DNA of 64,000 bases, taken from the NCBI RefSeq assembly GCF_003945595.2, contig NW_024104671.1, positions 62,001-126,000 on the forward strand. Reading direction: 5' to 3'. This DNA is from Pipra filicauda (Eukaryota; Chordata; Aves; Passeriformes; Pipridae). The position numbers were made by a program, and so were the translations under genes. Below are positions 22,201 to 32,074 of the stretch, one piece after another; position 1 is the stretch's first letter, and each line of letters starts with the position of its first letter. Under the pieces are notes generated by a model, which saw nothing but the letters and a program-made list of their open reading frames with translations, was not told the DNA's origin and searched no databases.

Positions 22201-23051
22201 TCTGGCTCGATGGGCCCATGACGCCTCCGGTCACCAGGGGAGAGATGCAACATACAGATGGGCTTGTGACTGAGGGTTGGACTTAACCAAGGGCATTGTC
22301 TCACAGGTCATCCATGACTGTGAGACATGTGCTGCCATCAAGCAGGCCAAACGGGTGAAGCCTCTATGGTATGGTGGACGGTGGTTGAAATACAGGTATG
22401 GGGAAGCCTGGCAAGTTGACTACATCACGCTCCCCAAAACCCGCCAAGGCAAGCACTACGTACTGACCATGGTAGAAGGAAGTACTGGATGGCTGGAGAC
22501 ATACCCCGTGCCTCATGCCACTGCCCGGAATACCATCCTGGGCCTTGAAAAACAAGTCCTGTGGCGACACGGCACCCCGGAGAGAATTGAGTCTGATATT
22601 GGGACCCATTTCAAGAATGGCCTCGTAGACACCTGGGCCAAAGAACACAGCATTGAGTGGGTGTATCATATCCCCTACCATGCACCAGCTGCTGGGAAAG
22701 TTGAGCGGTGCAACGGACTGCTGAAAATCACCCTGAAGGCACTGTGTGGGGAGACTCTCAAACACTGGGAGCTGCATTTAGCAAAGGCCACCTGGTTGGT
22801 CAACACCCGAGGCTCCATCAATCGAGCTGGCCCTGCCCAATCAGAACGTTTGCATACTGTAGATGGAGATAAAGTCCCGTGGTGCATATGAGAGATATAT
22901 TAGGGAAAACTTTGGATTAGTCCCACCTCAAGCAAAGGCAAACCCATCCAAGGGATTGTTTTTGCCCAAGGGCCAGGTTTCACCCAGTGGGTATAATGCA
23001 AAAAGATGGGGAGACACATTTTGTACCACAAGGGGACCTAATTTTGAGTAA
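22190..23051 (+). pseudogene. ERVL integrase remnant
   Basis: Integrase joins viral DNA to the host genome. The HHCC zinc domain is visible as WAHDASGHQGRDATYRW then HDCETCAAIKQ, with one in-frame TGA between them at 22271-22273. The DDE core follows: WQVDYITLP (first Asp), SDIGTHFKN (second Asp, with Ile where the family usually has Asn), and GKVERCNGLLK (Glu). The frame breaks near 22880. The C-terminal part reads on in another frame (22863-23051), with LFLPKGQVSPSGYN among its pieces. Nothing coding follows before the 3' LTR. Confidence 0.92.
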
Positions 23052-23175
23052 GAATGGTCTGTAATGTTTCATTGTATATATATATATATATGTATATAGT
23101 TTTTAAAGGGATATAGTTTTTAAAGGGTGTTAATTTGGGCATGACATGGATGGCATAGAATAAGGGGTGGATAAA
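23052..23175 (+). other. ERVL 3' non-coding segment with purine-rich tract
   Basis: This segment holds a TA microsatellite (about 23075-23095), a direct duplication of ATAGTTTTTAAAGGG (about 23096-23127), and GAATAAGGGGTGG just before the LTR. The last is a plausible plus-strand primer tract, though it contains a pyrimidine. There is no env. Confidence 0.6.
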
Positions 23176-23806
23176 TGTCCTAGTTAGAACAGCTGGGCCC
23201 AGTTCATCACTGGATGGGTGTAACCCAAAACTGTGTATTCTATAGCCTTCCATGCCATTTCCCAGAAACTGTCATCAATAGACCATTTACACCATCTGCC
23301 CAGAGCAGCCTGACTCCTCAGGCTATAAACTGGGTGTTAAGAGACCTGTGAGATAAGAGAATGCTCACACCCATTGTGGAACTCCCTGCCCTGAGGGAAG
23401 TACTGGGCATTCCTGCCTGAACTGGAGGATATATAATCTTGGGGTCTTGGGACTTTTTTGACCAGTCGTGGGATCCAGAGGAAGACTGCAGACCACCACT
23501 CTCCACCAGACTGCAGCCATCACTCTCGACTGGACTGCAGTCACCACTCATGACCAGACTACAACAGCACTCTCACCAACAGATTTTCCCCTCTCCTTTT
23601 ACTTTGGACTCAGGGGGCCCAACGAACACCACTCTGTTCATGCCCCAGGGTGCTGGGTTATACATTTGGGTTTTGTGGGTTAAGACCAATTGTTTGTCTG
23701 TATAATCGTTCTTATTGTATTATTTTATTAAATTGTTATTCTGACTTATAATCTGTCTTTTGAGTTGGGTTCATTTCCCCTGCCAGTTTGCCTTTGAACC
23801 AGCACA
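23176..23806 (+). repeat. ERVL 3' LTR
   Basis: Also 631 bp, from TGTCCTAGTTAG to CCAGCACA, aligning end to end with the 5' LTR. By eye I count about 24 substitutions, one 8-base gap near 23365 and one 8-base insertion near 23701. The GTTGC duplication follows at 23807-23811. Confidence 0.96.
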
Positions 23807-23811
23807 GTTGC

Positions 23812-26800
23812 TAAAACTAATAACTAATAACTGCTAAACTAATAACTAAAAGCTACTAAAACTCTCTGTAGGTCATGCACATTTTGGAAATGCAATTTTT
23901 GTCATAGGGAGGCAAAATGTCTGTATTACATGAAAGTTGTTTTGAAACTAGATAACTAATCCTTTTTATAAGGATAGTAAAGCAACCCATGACTAGAAAG
24001 GTCCTAGTGATTATTGTTCTTCATCTAACAGTAAGCAAAGAAACATCTTGGTGGAAGCTACTGGTCTAAAGCAGTAACAAATGTATTTTTCATTCTCTTA
24101 TTAATTTAGTTCATTTTATCTTTTGTGCCTTCTATTGATATTCCCTTTAACTATACCAATACCATCTGAATTTAGAAGATAAACTGTTGGGTTAACTATT
24201 TCTTACTGTTTCGTATTTTCAAGTTAGATTTAATAAACCAAAATATCCCATTACATGAGATGAAAGGCATATATTTTCTGACAATAATAACTACAGTTTG
24301 TAAGGGCTTTTGTGTTTGTAAGGGGTTTGTGTGTGTTTCAGCTATATTTTAGGATAAACATGCAGATTTGTCTTGACGGTATGATGTCAGGTGCACAGAT
24401 TAGGACTTGATCCTGCTAAACTCTGTTCAAAGATATACCATCAGTGAAAGGTGCTTATCCACACACCTGATTTTCAGAATAAGACCATCTCTGTTTTCTG
24501 AATAGAGAATGTAAATTGTTTAGTCTGAATAGCTTGTGGCATGCAGTCACTTTATATATAACTCAGAAATTATATTTGACACTAAGCAAACTGTTGCTCT
24601 TAATGTAACTGCTCACATTAGAAACGGAAGAATTTTTTGCAAAGACAAAGGTAAAAAAGAGGCACTTACTCTTCCTTCATCAGATACTTCTGTTCTATTT
24701 TTCAGTTGTGAAGCTGATATTTTGTAAAAATACCAAGGCATTTCATTAAACATTGTGGTAACATCTGTTTGTTCATGAAAAACTCATTTTTAGTGTAATA
24801 CACAATGTAGACATAGAAGTCACTTTCATGAAACATGTTTGAAGCTTAATGCACCCTCAGGGTTTTTTTTTGCTGCACTTTGTGTTTCCAATATCTTGAC
24901 TTTATCAAAGAAAACACCTGTGTCAGCCCCTTATGCATATGTTTATCTTCTTCAGCTTTTTCTATTTGTAAGTAGCTTCTCTTTCTCTGGTCTTAATGAG
25001 CGTATCTGTTTAAAAAGTTGGTGAGTCTGGAGCACCTTTGCAGCGGTCTCTCTAAGCTTTATCTGCTCAGTGGAGGTTTACAAGTTCATACTAATGCAAA
25101 AATAGGGCACTTATTTCTCCATTTTTTCCTCTCACTCTGAGCACTTGAGTGGGCAGAGGGAGCACTATAAGAGGAGGAAAAGCTTTAGCATACTCACCCT
25201 GCAGGGCAGAGGATACAGAACATCACATCTGTCTTTACCTCTTGGATCTGGATCTTATTAATGTCATCAAGCAGTGAATCCTGTGTAACTGTAGGCTGGA
25301 CTTTTCCTGCTATTAACAGGCCTGAGAATGAACTGAAGTTCATGAAACTCTCTACAGCTAAGTAAACTTAACATTACTCAGAAGTTTACTCTGGGGCTGA
25401 AGACAACAACAAATGGGATCCTATTAGTACAGCAACCCCATGACGCTGGTTGATGTCTGCAAACTGACTGGAGTGTGAAGATGTATCTCTTGGGGCCTGC
25501 TCCTCCTCCTGCCCAGAGCCTGTCCCTCTAAAAGGGAGGCAAAGTTGCACAGGCTACAGCGTGTGGAAGGGAGGCATGGCTAATTATTCTGCTATCTAAG
25601 CCATAGCAAGCTCTGCCTTTGCTACCTGTCCCATTCTTGTTATCTTTCATGTGAGATGGACAGATTGGAGACCAGGGAAGAGGAATGTAAAAGGCCCTTA
25701 CGCAGGACAGAATATATAAGTAAACAGCCAACCTAGAAAGGGGGTGTGGGTGAGGTGTGGGAAAAGGACAAAACAAAAATCATTCTGACCTTGCCCCTTC
25801 CCCCATTCCCTCCAGTTTTGAACTCTTTCTTTGTTTCATTTGGTGCTTAATAAAGAGGGGGCTCATTTTTATGAAATACATTCATGATAAATCTGATACC
25901 TTTCTGTTGTAGTATATTTATACTTTCTGTAAAGACAGTGAAAACCTGGGAATGCAGCTTAAACAGATATCCCATTGTAGTAAGCCAAGCCTGAAATGCT
26001 TGGGAAAATATAGCTTTAATATGTACAGATTTCCATGGGTTTCCTGTTATGAAAATGGCTGTCTATTCTAAGACGATTTTTTCAATAAAGCGCAGTATTT
26101 AAGAACATCATTGTTAGTAAGCCCAATCCCGTTGCATGCTTAATGCCAGAATGTCATCAAATTACCAGTAAGAATGGATGGCAAGAATTAAATGTAAAAT
26201 ATCAGACTTTAGTTAAGAAGTTGAGGTAAATACAAGAGATTAGTAACCCCAAGGGTATTCTGGGGTGACACGGGAATTACAAGTAACTACAGATGGAAGT
26301 GTCATCTGAAAGTGATACTACATTAAGAAACAGCAACACCAAGACACTAAAAGAAATTTTGGAAGATCACATGATAAGGAACTGGTTTTTTGTCCCCCTC
26401 CTTGCTGTTTTACATTTTTTGGCAAAAACGGCAGATCTGCTTGCCTATCAGTGAAACAGGGAAAGGATAATAAGAGACACTTGGATGCCACAGTTTAGTT
26501 ATGTCAAAATGTGAAATTTCTTCTAGATGAAACTGAGGCACATAGATAAAAAATGTAAAAGCATGTAATGGTACACTTGGACTGTAGTTCAAGTTTCTTG
26601 CTTTCAGTTCTCTAAAGAAATAGGCATCCTATTGCAGTGAATACTTGTTCATGGATCCTTTTACAGAAGTGATGCCTGCAAAGAAAGGGGAAGAAGGAAG
26701 ATGTGAAGGGTACACTGCAAAGAAAGAATCATCCTATTAGGGAGTAGGGCAGCATGAGTCTGAATTACTATGGCACAGGGCAAAGATTTTAATTTTTTTT

Positions 26801-26867
26801 CTCATTAAACAAATCTTCATACAGATCTGGAGCCTTGCTTCTAAGAGTTCTCATGGAACTTTTACAA
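23812..26867. other. AT-rich non-coding stretch
   Basis: No gene was seen. Around 25500-25860 composition shifts to more G and C and ends with AATAAAG near 25849, which could be a 3' UTR-like end, but no coding frame leads into it. Other frames (24536-24727, 24839-25024) lack motifs. Confidence 0.5.
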
Positions 26868-26873
26868 ATGAAT

Positions 26874-27698
26874 ATTGAGTCCATCATCAGCAAATTTGCT
26901 GATGACACCAAACTGGGAGGGAGTGTCGACCTGCTGGAAGGCAGGAGGGCTCTGCAGAGGGATCTGGATAGACTTGAGAGATGGGCTGATTCCAATGGGA
27001 TGAAGTTCAATAAAGCCAAGTGCAGGGTCCTGCACTTTGGCCACAACAACCCCCTGCAGCGCTACAGGCTGGGCACAGAGTGGCTGGAAAGCAGCCAGGC
27101 AGAAAGGGACCTGGGGGTACTAATTGACAGGAAGCTCAACATGAGCCAACAGTGTGCCCAGGTGGCCAAGAAGGCCAATGGGATCTTGTCCTGTATCAAA
27201 AATAGCGTGGCCAGCAGGAGCAGGGAAGTGATCCTTCCCCTGTACTCTGCATTGGTGAGGCCACACCTTGAGTATTGTGTTCAGTTCTGGGCCCCTCAGT
27301 TCAGGAAGGATATTGAGGTGCTGGAGCGGGTCCAGAGAAGAGCAACAAGGCTGGTGAAGGGACTGGAGCACAAGTCCTATGGGGAGAGGCTGAGGGAGCT
27401 GGGGTTGTTTAGGCTGGAGAAGAGGAGGCTCAGAGGTGACCTCATCACCGTCTATAACTACCTGAAGGGAAGTTCTAGCCAGGTGGGGGGTGGTCTCTTC
27501 TCTCAGGCACTCAGCAATAGGACAAGGGGGCACGGGCTTAAGCTCCGCCAGGGGAAATTTAAGTTGGATATCAGGAGAAAATTCTTTACAGAGAGAGTAA
27601 TCAGGCATTGGAATGGGCTGCCCAGAGAGGTGGTTGATTCACCATCCCTGGAGATTTTTAAACGCAGATTGGACGTGGCACTGAGTGCCATGATCTAG
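26874..27698 (+). pseudogene. CR1 reverse transcriptase C-terminus, still open
   Basis: About 274 codons are open in one frame up to the natural ORF2 stop. Motifs in order are [16 protein letters not shown] (the RT active site, FADD), [74 protein letters not shown] and [20 protein letters not shown]. This is the normal CR1 ORF2 ending. The open frame reaches 39 bases further upstream (26835), but those bases are host flank. Upstream RT motifs, the endonuclease and ORF1 are absent, so it has no activity of its own. No promoter is visible. Confidence 0.93.
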
Positions 27699-27790
27699 TA
27701 AATGGACTGGATTTGGACCAAGGGTTGGACTCGATGATCTCGGAGGTCTTTTCCAACCCAATCGATTCTATGATTCTATGATTCTATTCT
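26874..27790 (+). mobile_element. Young 5'-truncated CR1 LINE
   Basis: It begins inside RT, shortly before the FADD active-site motif, and runs through the ORF2 stop (27696-27698) and 3' UTR to several ATTCTATG tail units at about 27766-27790. ATGAAT stands at both borders (26868-26873 and 27791-27796) and may be the target duplication, although the right copy also resembles tail sequence. The long open frame and regular tail mark a comparatively recent insertion. Confidence 0.95.
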
Positions 27791-27796
27791 ATGAAT

Positions 27797-28165
27797 GTTT
27801 TCAAAGGTTTTATTAACTTTTAAGTAACCATACTTTGAAAGCAAAAGCGCCTTTAAAATACACATAAAGACCTATATCCTCTCTAACAGCAGCAGTGGAA
27901 GTTTGATATATGAACTGAACCAGAACGGACTGGTTGAAATTACTTTGGGACTAGGGTAGTTCATACCCTGGATTTGCTAAAGAATGGGTTAATGCCACAC
28001 TTTTGTCAAACAGTACAGAGGTATTTAGAGAAGAGTTATTTTTTTGGAAAAAGAATCTGTTCACAGAATATTACCACCTAGCACCATATTAGTACATCAG
28101 TTTGTATTGCTGAAAGAAAAAATGTGACCTATTCACGAGCCCTACTTGCTGCAGAATCCTGGGTT
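27797..28165. other. Short non-coding gap
   Basis: About 370 AT-rich bases lie between the CR1 tail and a solo LTR. Nothing was recognised in them. Confidence 0.6.
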
Positions 28166-28342
28166 GGAAACTGTGGGAGACCAGGAGAAATGTGCCGTGG
28201 AAGATTGTGTCTACAAGCAGTGGAAGGCAAACATAGAAATCTGCGAGGAAATTCTTGGAACACCAGAAGAATGCATCTTTTCTACCTTTGTTTAATGAGC
28301 TGTATTGTTAAAGTACTTTATACTCATCATTAATGTTAAGGT

Positions 28343-28844
28343 CGGCCCTGGATGCGTGCGTCGCGGCAGTGTGGGCCCGGCCGGCCCCGGATGCGTGTGT
28401 GATGGCACAGCCCGGCCCCGGGCGGTGGGGCCTGGCCCTGGGCATGGAAAGGAGCGAGAAAATGGGAGTTTCGCCTGTGCGGACAGTGCCATCGTGGGAG
28501 ATGAGAGGGGAGCCCCGGAACACACAGAAGAGAAGGACAACTCTAAACCCGGGCAGATGGAGCTCGTCAGCCCTGTAAGGCCATCCATCTAAGAGAAGGT
28601 CACTCTAAACAAACCTACGTCCTGAGGACCTCGCTGCCACCGTCCAAGCTCACTCGACCCTGGCAGATGAACCTTAGGATTAAAGGGTGGGTCCAGTTCA
28701 GTGCACACTGTGTCTCACCTAAAAAATCCATTGCGCAGGCTCGAAGGCCTTACCCGCATTTGCAAAGCCCTGTATCACCAGCGCGCTTGTAACAAATGTG
28801 GGTGGAGACCTTTCCCGGATCTTCGTTCGCGAAGACTGGCTATG
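28343..28844 (+). mobile_element. RTE-derived non-autonomous retroposon
   Basis: This 502-bp insert is flanked by perfect 11-bp copies of AATGTTAAGGT (28332-28342 and 28845-28855). The 5' part is very GC-rich, with two 39-bp direct units (28344 and 28383). Segment 28679-28774 matches the RTE 5' leader at 1130-1224 (minus). After GCCCTGTA the two diverge. The insert then ends with a tail, CCCGGATCTTCG through CTGGCTATG, that matches the bare tail at 60727-60757. It thus joins RTE 5' UTR to RTE 3' end without EN or RT. It must have moved using enzymes supplied by a full RTE. There is no poly-A. Confidence 0.85.
28820..28834 (+). other. Tail hairpin of the RTE-derived element
   Basis: CTTCG, loop TTCG, CGAAG (28821-28834) form a perfect 5-bp stem with a four-base loop, ten bases before the 3' end of the element. 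The related tail at 60735-60748 has CTTCA, TTCG, CGAAG, keeping four of the five pairs. In RTE-type LINEs a structured 3' end can be recognised by the RT; that role here is inference. Confidence 0.7.
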
Positions 28845-31800
28845 AATGTTAAGGTTGAATGTTTGGAATGTTATTGCCTTATCATATCCCTTTGATTGTC
28901 AGTTTACCATATGTCCCTCAGAGTTTGGTACCTCAATTCCCACCTTTGTTTGTGATTGGCTCAAAAATACTGCATTGCAATATCTAATCATTAGTAATCC
29001 CTTGTTTGAATATTTCTGCCCTTATTCTCCCTCCATTGGTTTGTATTTGCATGCTCCTCCCAAACTCCTCCCCTTTTTCCAGTTCCTTCCCTCCTGACCC
29101 TATTTAAGTCCAATTCTCCCCTCAATAAAGGACCATTTTTGCCTCTACTCTGAAGTGGTCGAACCCTCTTTCCTAACGGGTCACGTCAGGAAATCTTCCA
29201 CCCAGGAGTTGGCTAGACTTAGCTCTAGCATCCTTGCAAAAATGCCAGAGTCAATCTGAGATGGGGGTAGTTTATGAGTGTCTTTTAAGTTCTCCCAGAA
29301 AACTCTATTTTAAGTCTGATTTAGCAAAAGGGTGGTTAAGGGAAAAAAAAATAAGTCTGGAGTTTTAATGCAAAAACCTGTTCAAGTTTTTAGTGGTGGG
29401 TTTTGTGGGATGTAGTATTTTGGTACAGACTGTCTTTTGAGACAGAATTTCTGTAAGAAAATTAATCAGGGTTTGGAAGTCTGAGCTAACTTCTGATTTG
29501 ATATCCCTGAAATCAACCTCAGATACTTCAGCACTTTAGTTTTATGTAGTTAATTTATGATGTTGTTGACTTTTAAGTGCTCTTGGCCTGTTCTGGATCA
29601 TGAAATTGGAAGTCTTTTAGCCACTAAGGAAAAATTTTCTCCTGGAACTGAAAGCTGCTTTCCTAGGGGGCTTACTGGAATTAAATAGCCAGTTTGCTAC
29701 AGTTTTCCAGACATCACATCTAAAAAAACCAAAAAGGTGAGTTAGAGAGAGAAAAAGAGGTTGTAAAACACAGTTTTAAAAGAATTATATTGCACTTTTT
29801 TTTTAGATTTTAGAAGTCTAGATTTTGACTCATAGAGAAATTAATTTATTGTTTTTAATTATGGGAGGTTGTGTGTTTATTTCCTCATACCTGTTGGAGT
29901 GAAAGGGCAAGAAAAAGTATACCTGTCACCTACCAAAGATAAATTTAAAATGTTTCCTCAGCAACAGTTTAAAAGTTCTTGTGAAGAATCTAATTCTGAT
30001 GTCATTGCAACCAGATGAAATTAATGTAGATATAACAACATGAAGTGCTGCTGATTGAGTAGAAACTTTGAAAGATATGTAAATGAATTGTAAGATATGA
30101 ACCTTTGTCTTCTAGAATGTCTTGAAAAACACTGAAGAGCATGTAGTTCTAATTGGAATTAAAAATCCCAAATCAAAAGCCTGAAGAGCAGTAAGTCATG
30201 ATTGTCAAACCAAGGCTAATGAATTTAGACTTTTATTTTGTTTGCTTTCAGTAAAGTTCCTGATCAATTCTCAGCCTTCCTTTGTGTTTTTCATAACTGC
30301 TGTCTAACTAGAGGACACAAATGTTGCTTCTGTTTACTTCATGCGGGTATTGCCTGCTTTGGGTTTACTTCAGTTTGCTAGCTTGCTTTGCAGATTTGGT
30401 TGGTGGGTGGTGTGGGATCCACACACTGCAAAACAAACACTGCTACAATATCTCATTTGAATAGATCAGAGGATGCTGAAGGAAAGAATTAAACTGGTGA
30501 TAAAAATTGCTAAGAAAGTGAAGGAGATGCTTGTCAGAAACAAATTATCTTTCTAATTTTCAATGTGAAAAGAGAGCAAGTACTACTGCAGATTGTTTCT
30601 TCAGCTATTCTGTGGCCTTGGGATGTTATCCTAGTGGTTTCTTTCAGGAAATTTTCTTTAGTACAGTTTGAAAGAATACAAAAATGAAATGAACAAAAAG
30701 CAGAACAAAAGTTGTTCTTATGAAATACCAGCAAAATCAGAAGGCTTGCTTCTTCCTCTGTTGAATATTCAACTTGTTAGACACCAGTCTCACACACATA
30801 TAAATTAGACATTCAAAATGAGGAATTTTTCCCCAGACTATGTTTTTTGTGCCTTTCCCCCACTTTTTCTATGGAAAGCTTTTTCCTTTTTCTTATTATG
30901 CTTAAGGCAGAAAAGGTAAATAAGAAAAACACAGTAAAGGGATGTTGGTGATAAATTGACTCAATATCCTCACAAAGATTTGGGCAGACTTTTTGAGGGC
31001 TATCTAGATGTTTTTAAATTTTTTTCCTCAATTGTTACCTGCCATGTGCCTATTTGTGCTAAATAAAGGTGTTGCCACTGACTTGAAGGAAAAAAAAAAG
31101 GCTCGGATTTATATTCTGAATGAGTTCTCTGGAGGAAGCTCTGAAGAAAGCTAATAACCTTTCCTTATGCTTAGTAATTCTTGAAGCCAAACTCTAAATA
31201 TGAAAATATGAATGCCTAGCAAGTACATGTATTATAAATGCTGGTCCCATTTATCACTACCTTCTATACATTTGCCTTTGGAAAGACTCTTGACATCTTT
31301 GAAAGTAAAATATTACACAGGCCAAGTGTTAATAGCCACATTAAGACAAATTCAACTTGTAGTTCTGTCAGCATAAATACAAAGCTATAGAGTTGCCTTT
31401 CAGTAGGCCCTAGGGAGGAACAATGCACATCCTCTGAGACTTCAAAATGATTCAAATTGATGTTGTTGTTCTTGAAACATTAAAGTGAATGATGAAAATG
31501 ATGCTGGCCAGAGGTTAGCAAGAGACAAACAGTGTGCAGCCATGTCCATGCAGCTATCCTGCTTTTCCTCCTTCGCTCATGACCTGCAACACCCTAAACA
31601 TTCTAGTCCTGGATCTTTGTGGAATAGCAGTTACAAGCTGTGCCAAACTGTGTGATGCTTTTGTGCCCAATAAAAGGAAAAATGTTAGAGAAGTGATAGT
31701 AAAATAAGAGAACCCAAAGTACAGTCTGTGTGGAATTGGGCTCTTTTCCAACAAGGTAATCACCACTGGGCTGCACAGAAGCAAGCTGAAATAGTCCCTC

Positions 31801-31995
31801 TCTGAAAGACTAAGAGGAAACAGGGTTTGTGAGTGGTTTGAAGATGTTTCTCCCAGTGCTGCTTGCCTTGTCCTTGCTGAATCCTGTGCCATGAGCTGAA
31901 CAGGTCCTCCAGGGTGAAACCACCGCATTCATTTGCACTTGAGTAAAAACTACATTGTTTTTGCAGTTATTTGGCATCATGTTCAAAAAATATAA

Positions 31996-32074
31996 GGCCA
32001 AATTCAGCTCTAGTGTTGCAACTTCAATGATTTAAATGGCATTTTGCCCACCTACATCAGAGCTGGATTTGGCC
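31996..32074. repeat. Palindromic MITE-like repeat, probably ancient
   Basis: The left end GGCCAAATTCAGCTCT (31996-32011) is the inverted repeat of the right end AGAGCTGGATTTGGCC (32059-32074) with one mismatch over 16 bases. The element would be 79 bp. Similar palindromic sequence families with GGCCAAAT-type ends are scattered in reptile and bird genomes, from memory. No clear target duplication is visible. Confidence 0.5.

Larger units (their letters stand above)
16667..23806 (+). mobile_element. ERVL-type endogenous retrovirus, no env
   Basis: A complete two-LTR provirus of about 7.1 kb. It has a 5' LTR (16667-17297), a primer-binding site candidate, gag, protease, reverse transcriptase, RNase H and integrase in canonical order, then a short tail, a purine-rich tract and a 3' LTR (23176-23806). 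It is flanked by GTTGC on both sides. Integrase reading ends about 125 bases before the 3' LTR, leaving no room for env. A dUTPase region, seen in some mammalian ERVL, is not visible. Every coding region carries stops or frameshifts, and a second LTR (20595-21154) interrupts pol, so it cannot be active. By eye the LTRs differ at about two dozen positions plus two 8-base indels. Confidence 0.95.
28172..29188 (+). mobile_element. Solo LTR hosting an RTE-derived insertion
   Basis: The LTR begins TGTGGGAGACC and ends GGGTCACGTCA, flanked by GGAAAC (28166-28171) and GGAAAT (29189-29194), a 6-bp duplication with one mismatch. A TATA-like TATTTAAG lies at 29101-29108 and AATAAA at 29124-29129. Subtracting the insertion at 28343-28844 and one copy of its duplication leaves about 504 bp. 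A 6-bp duplication fits ERVK-like (beta or alpha type) elements, but the family is inferred. No internal viral sequence remains, so it probably arose by LTR-LTR recombination. Confidence 0.78.

Noticed and set aside
23052..23175. Possible env or accessory gene between integrase and 3' LTR
   Set aside because: Only about 124 bases remain, filled by a TA microsatellite, a short duplication and the purine-rich tract.
25500..25860. Possible 3' end of a host gene (more GC, AATAAAG near 25849)
   Set aside because: No coding frame leads to it and no conserved motif was seen; left as non-coding.
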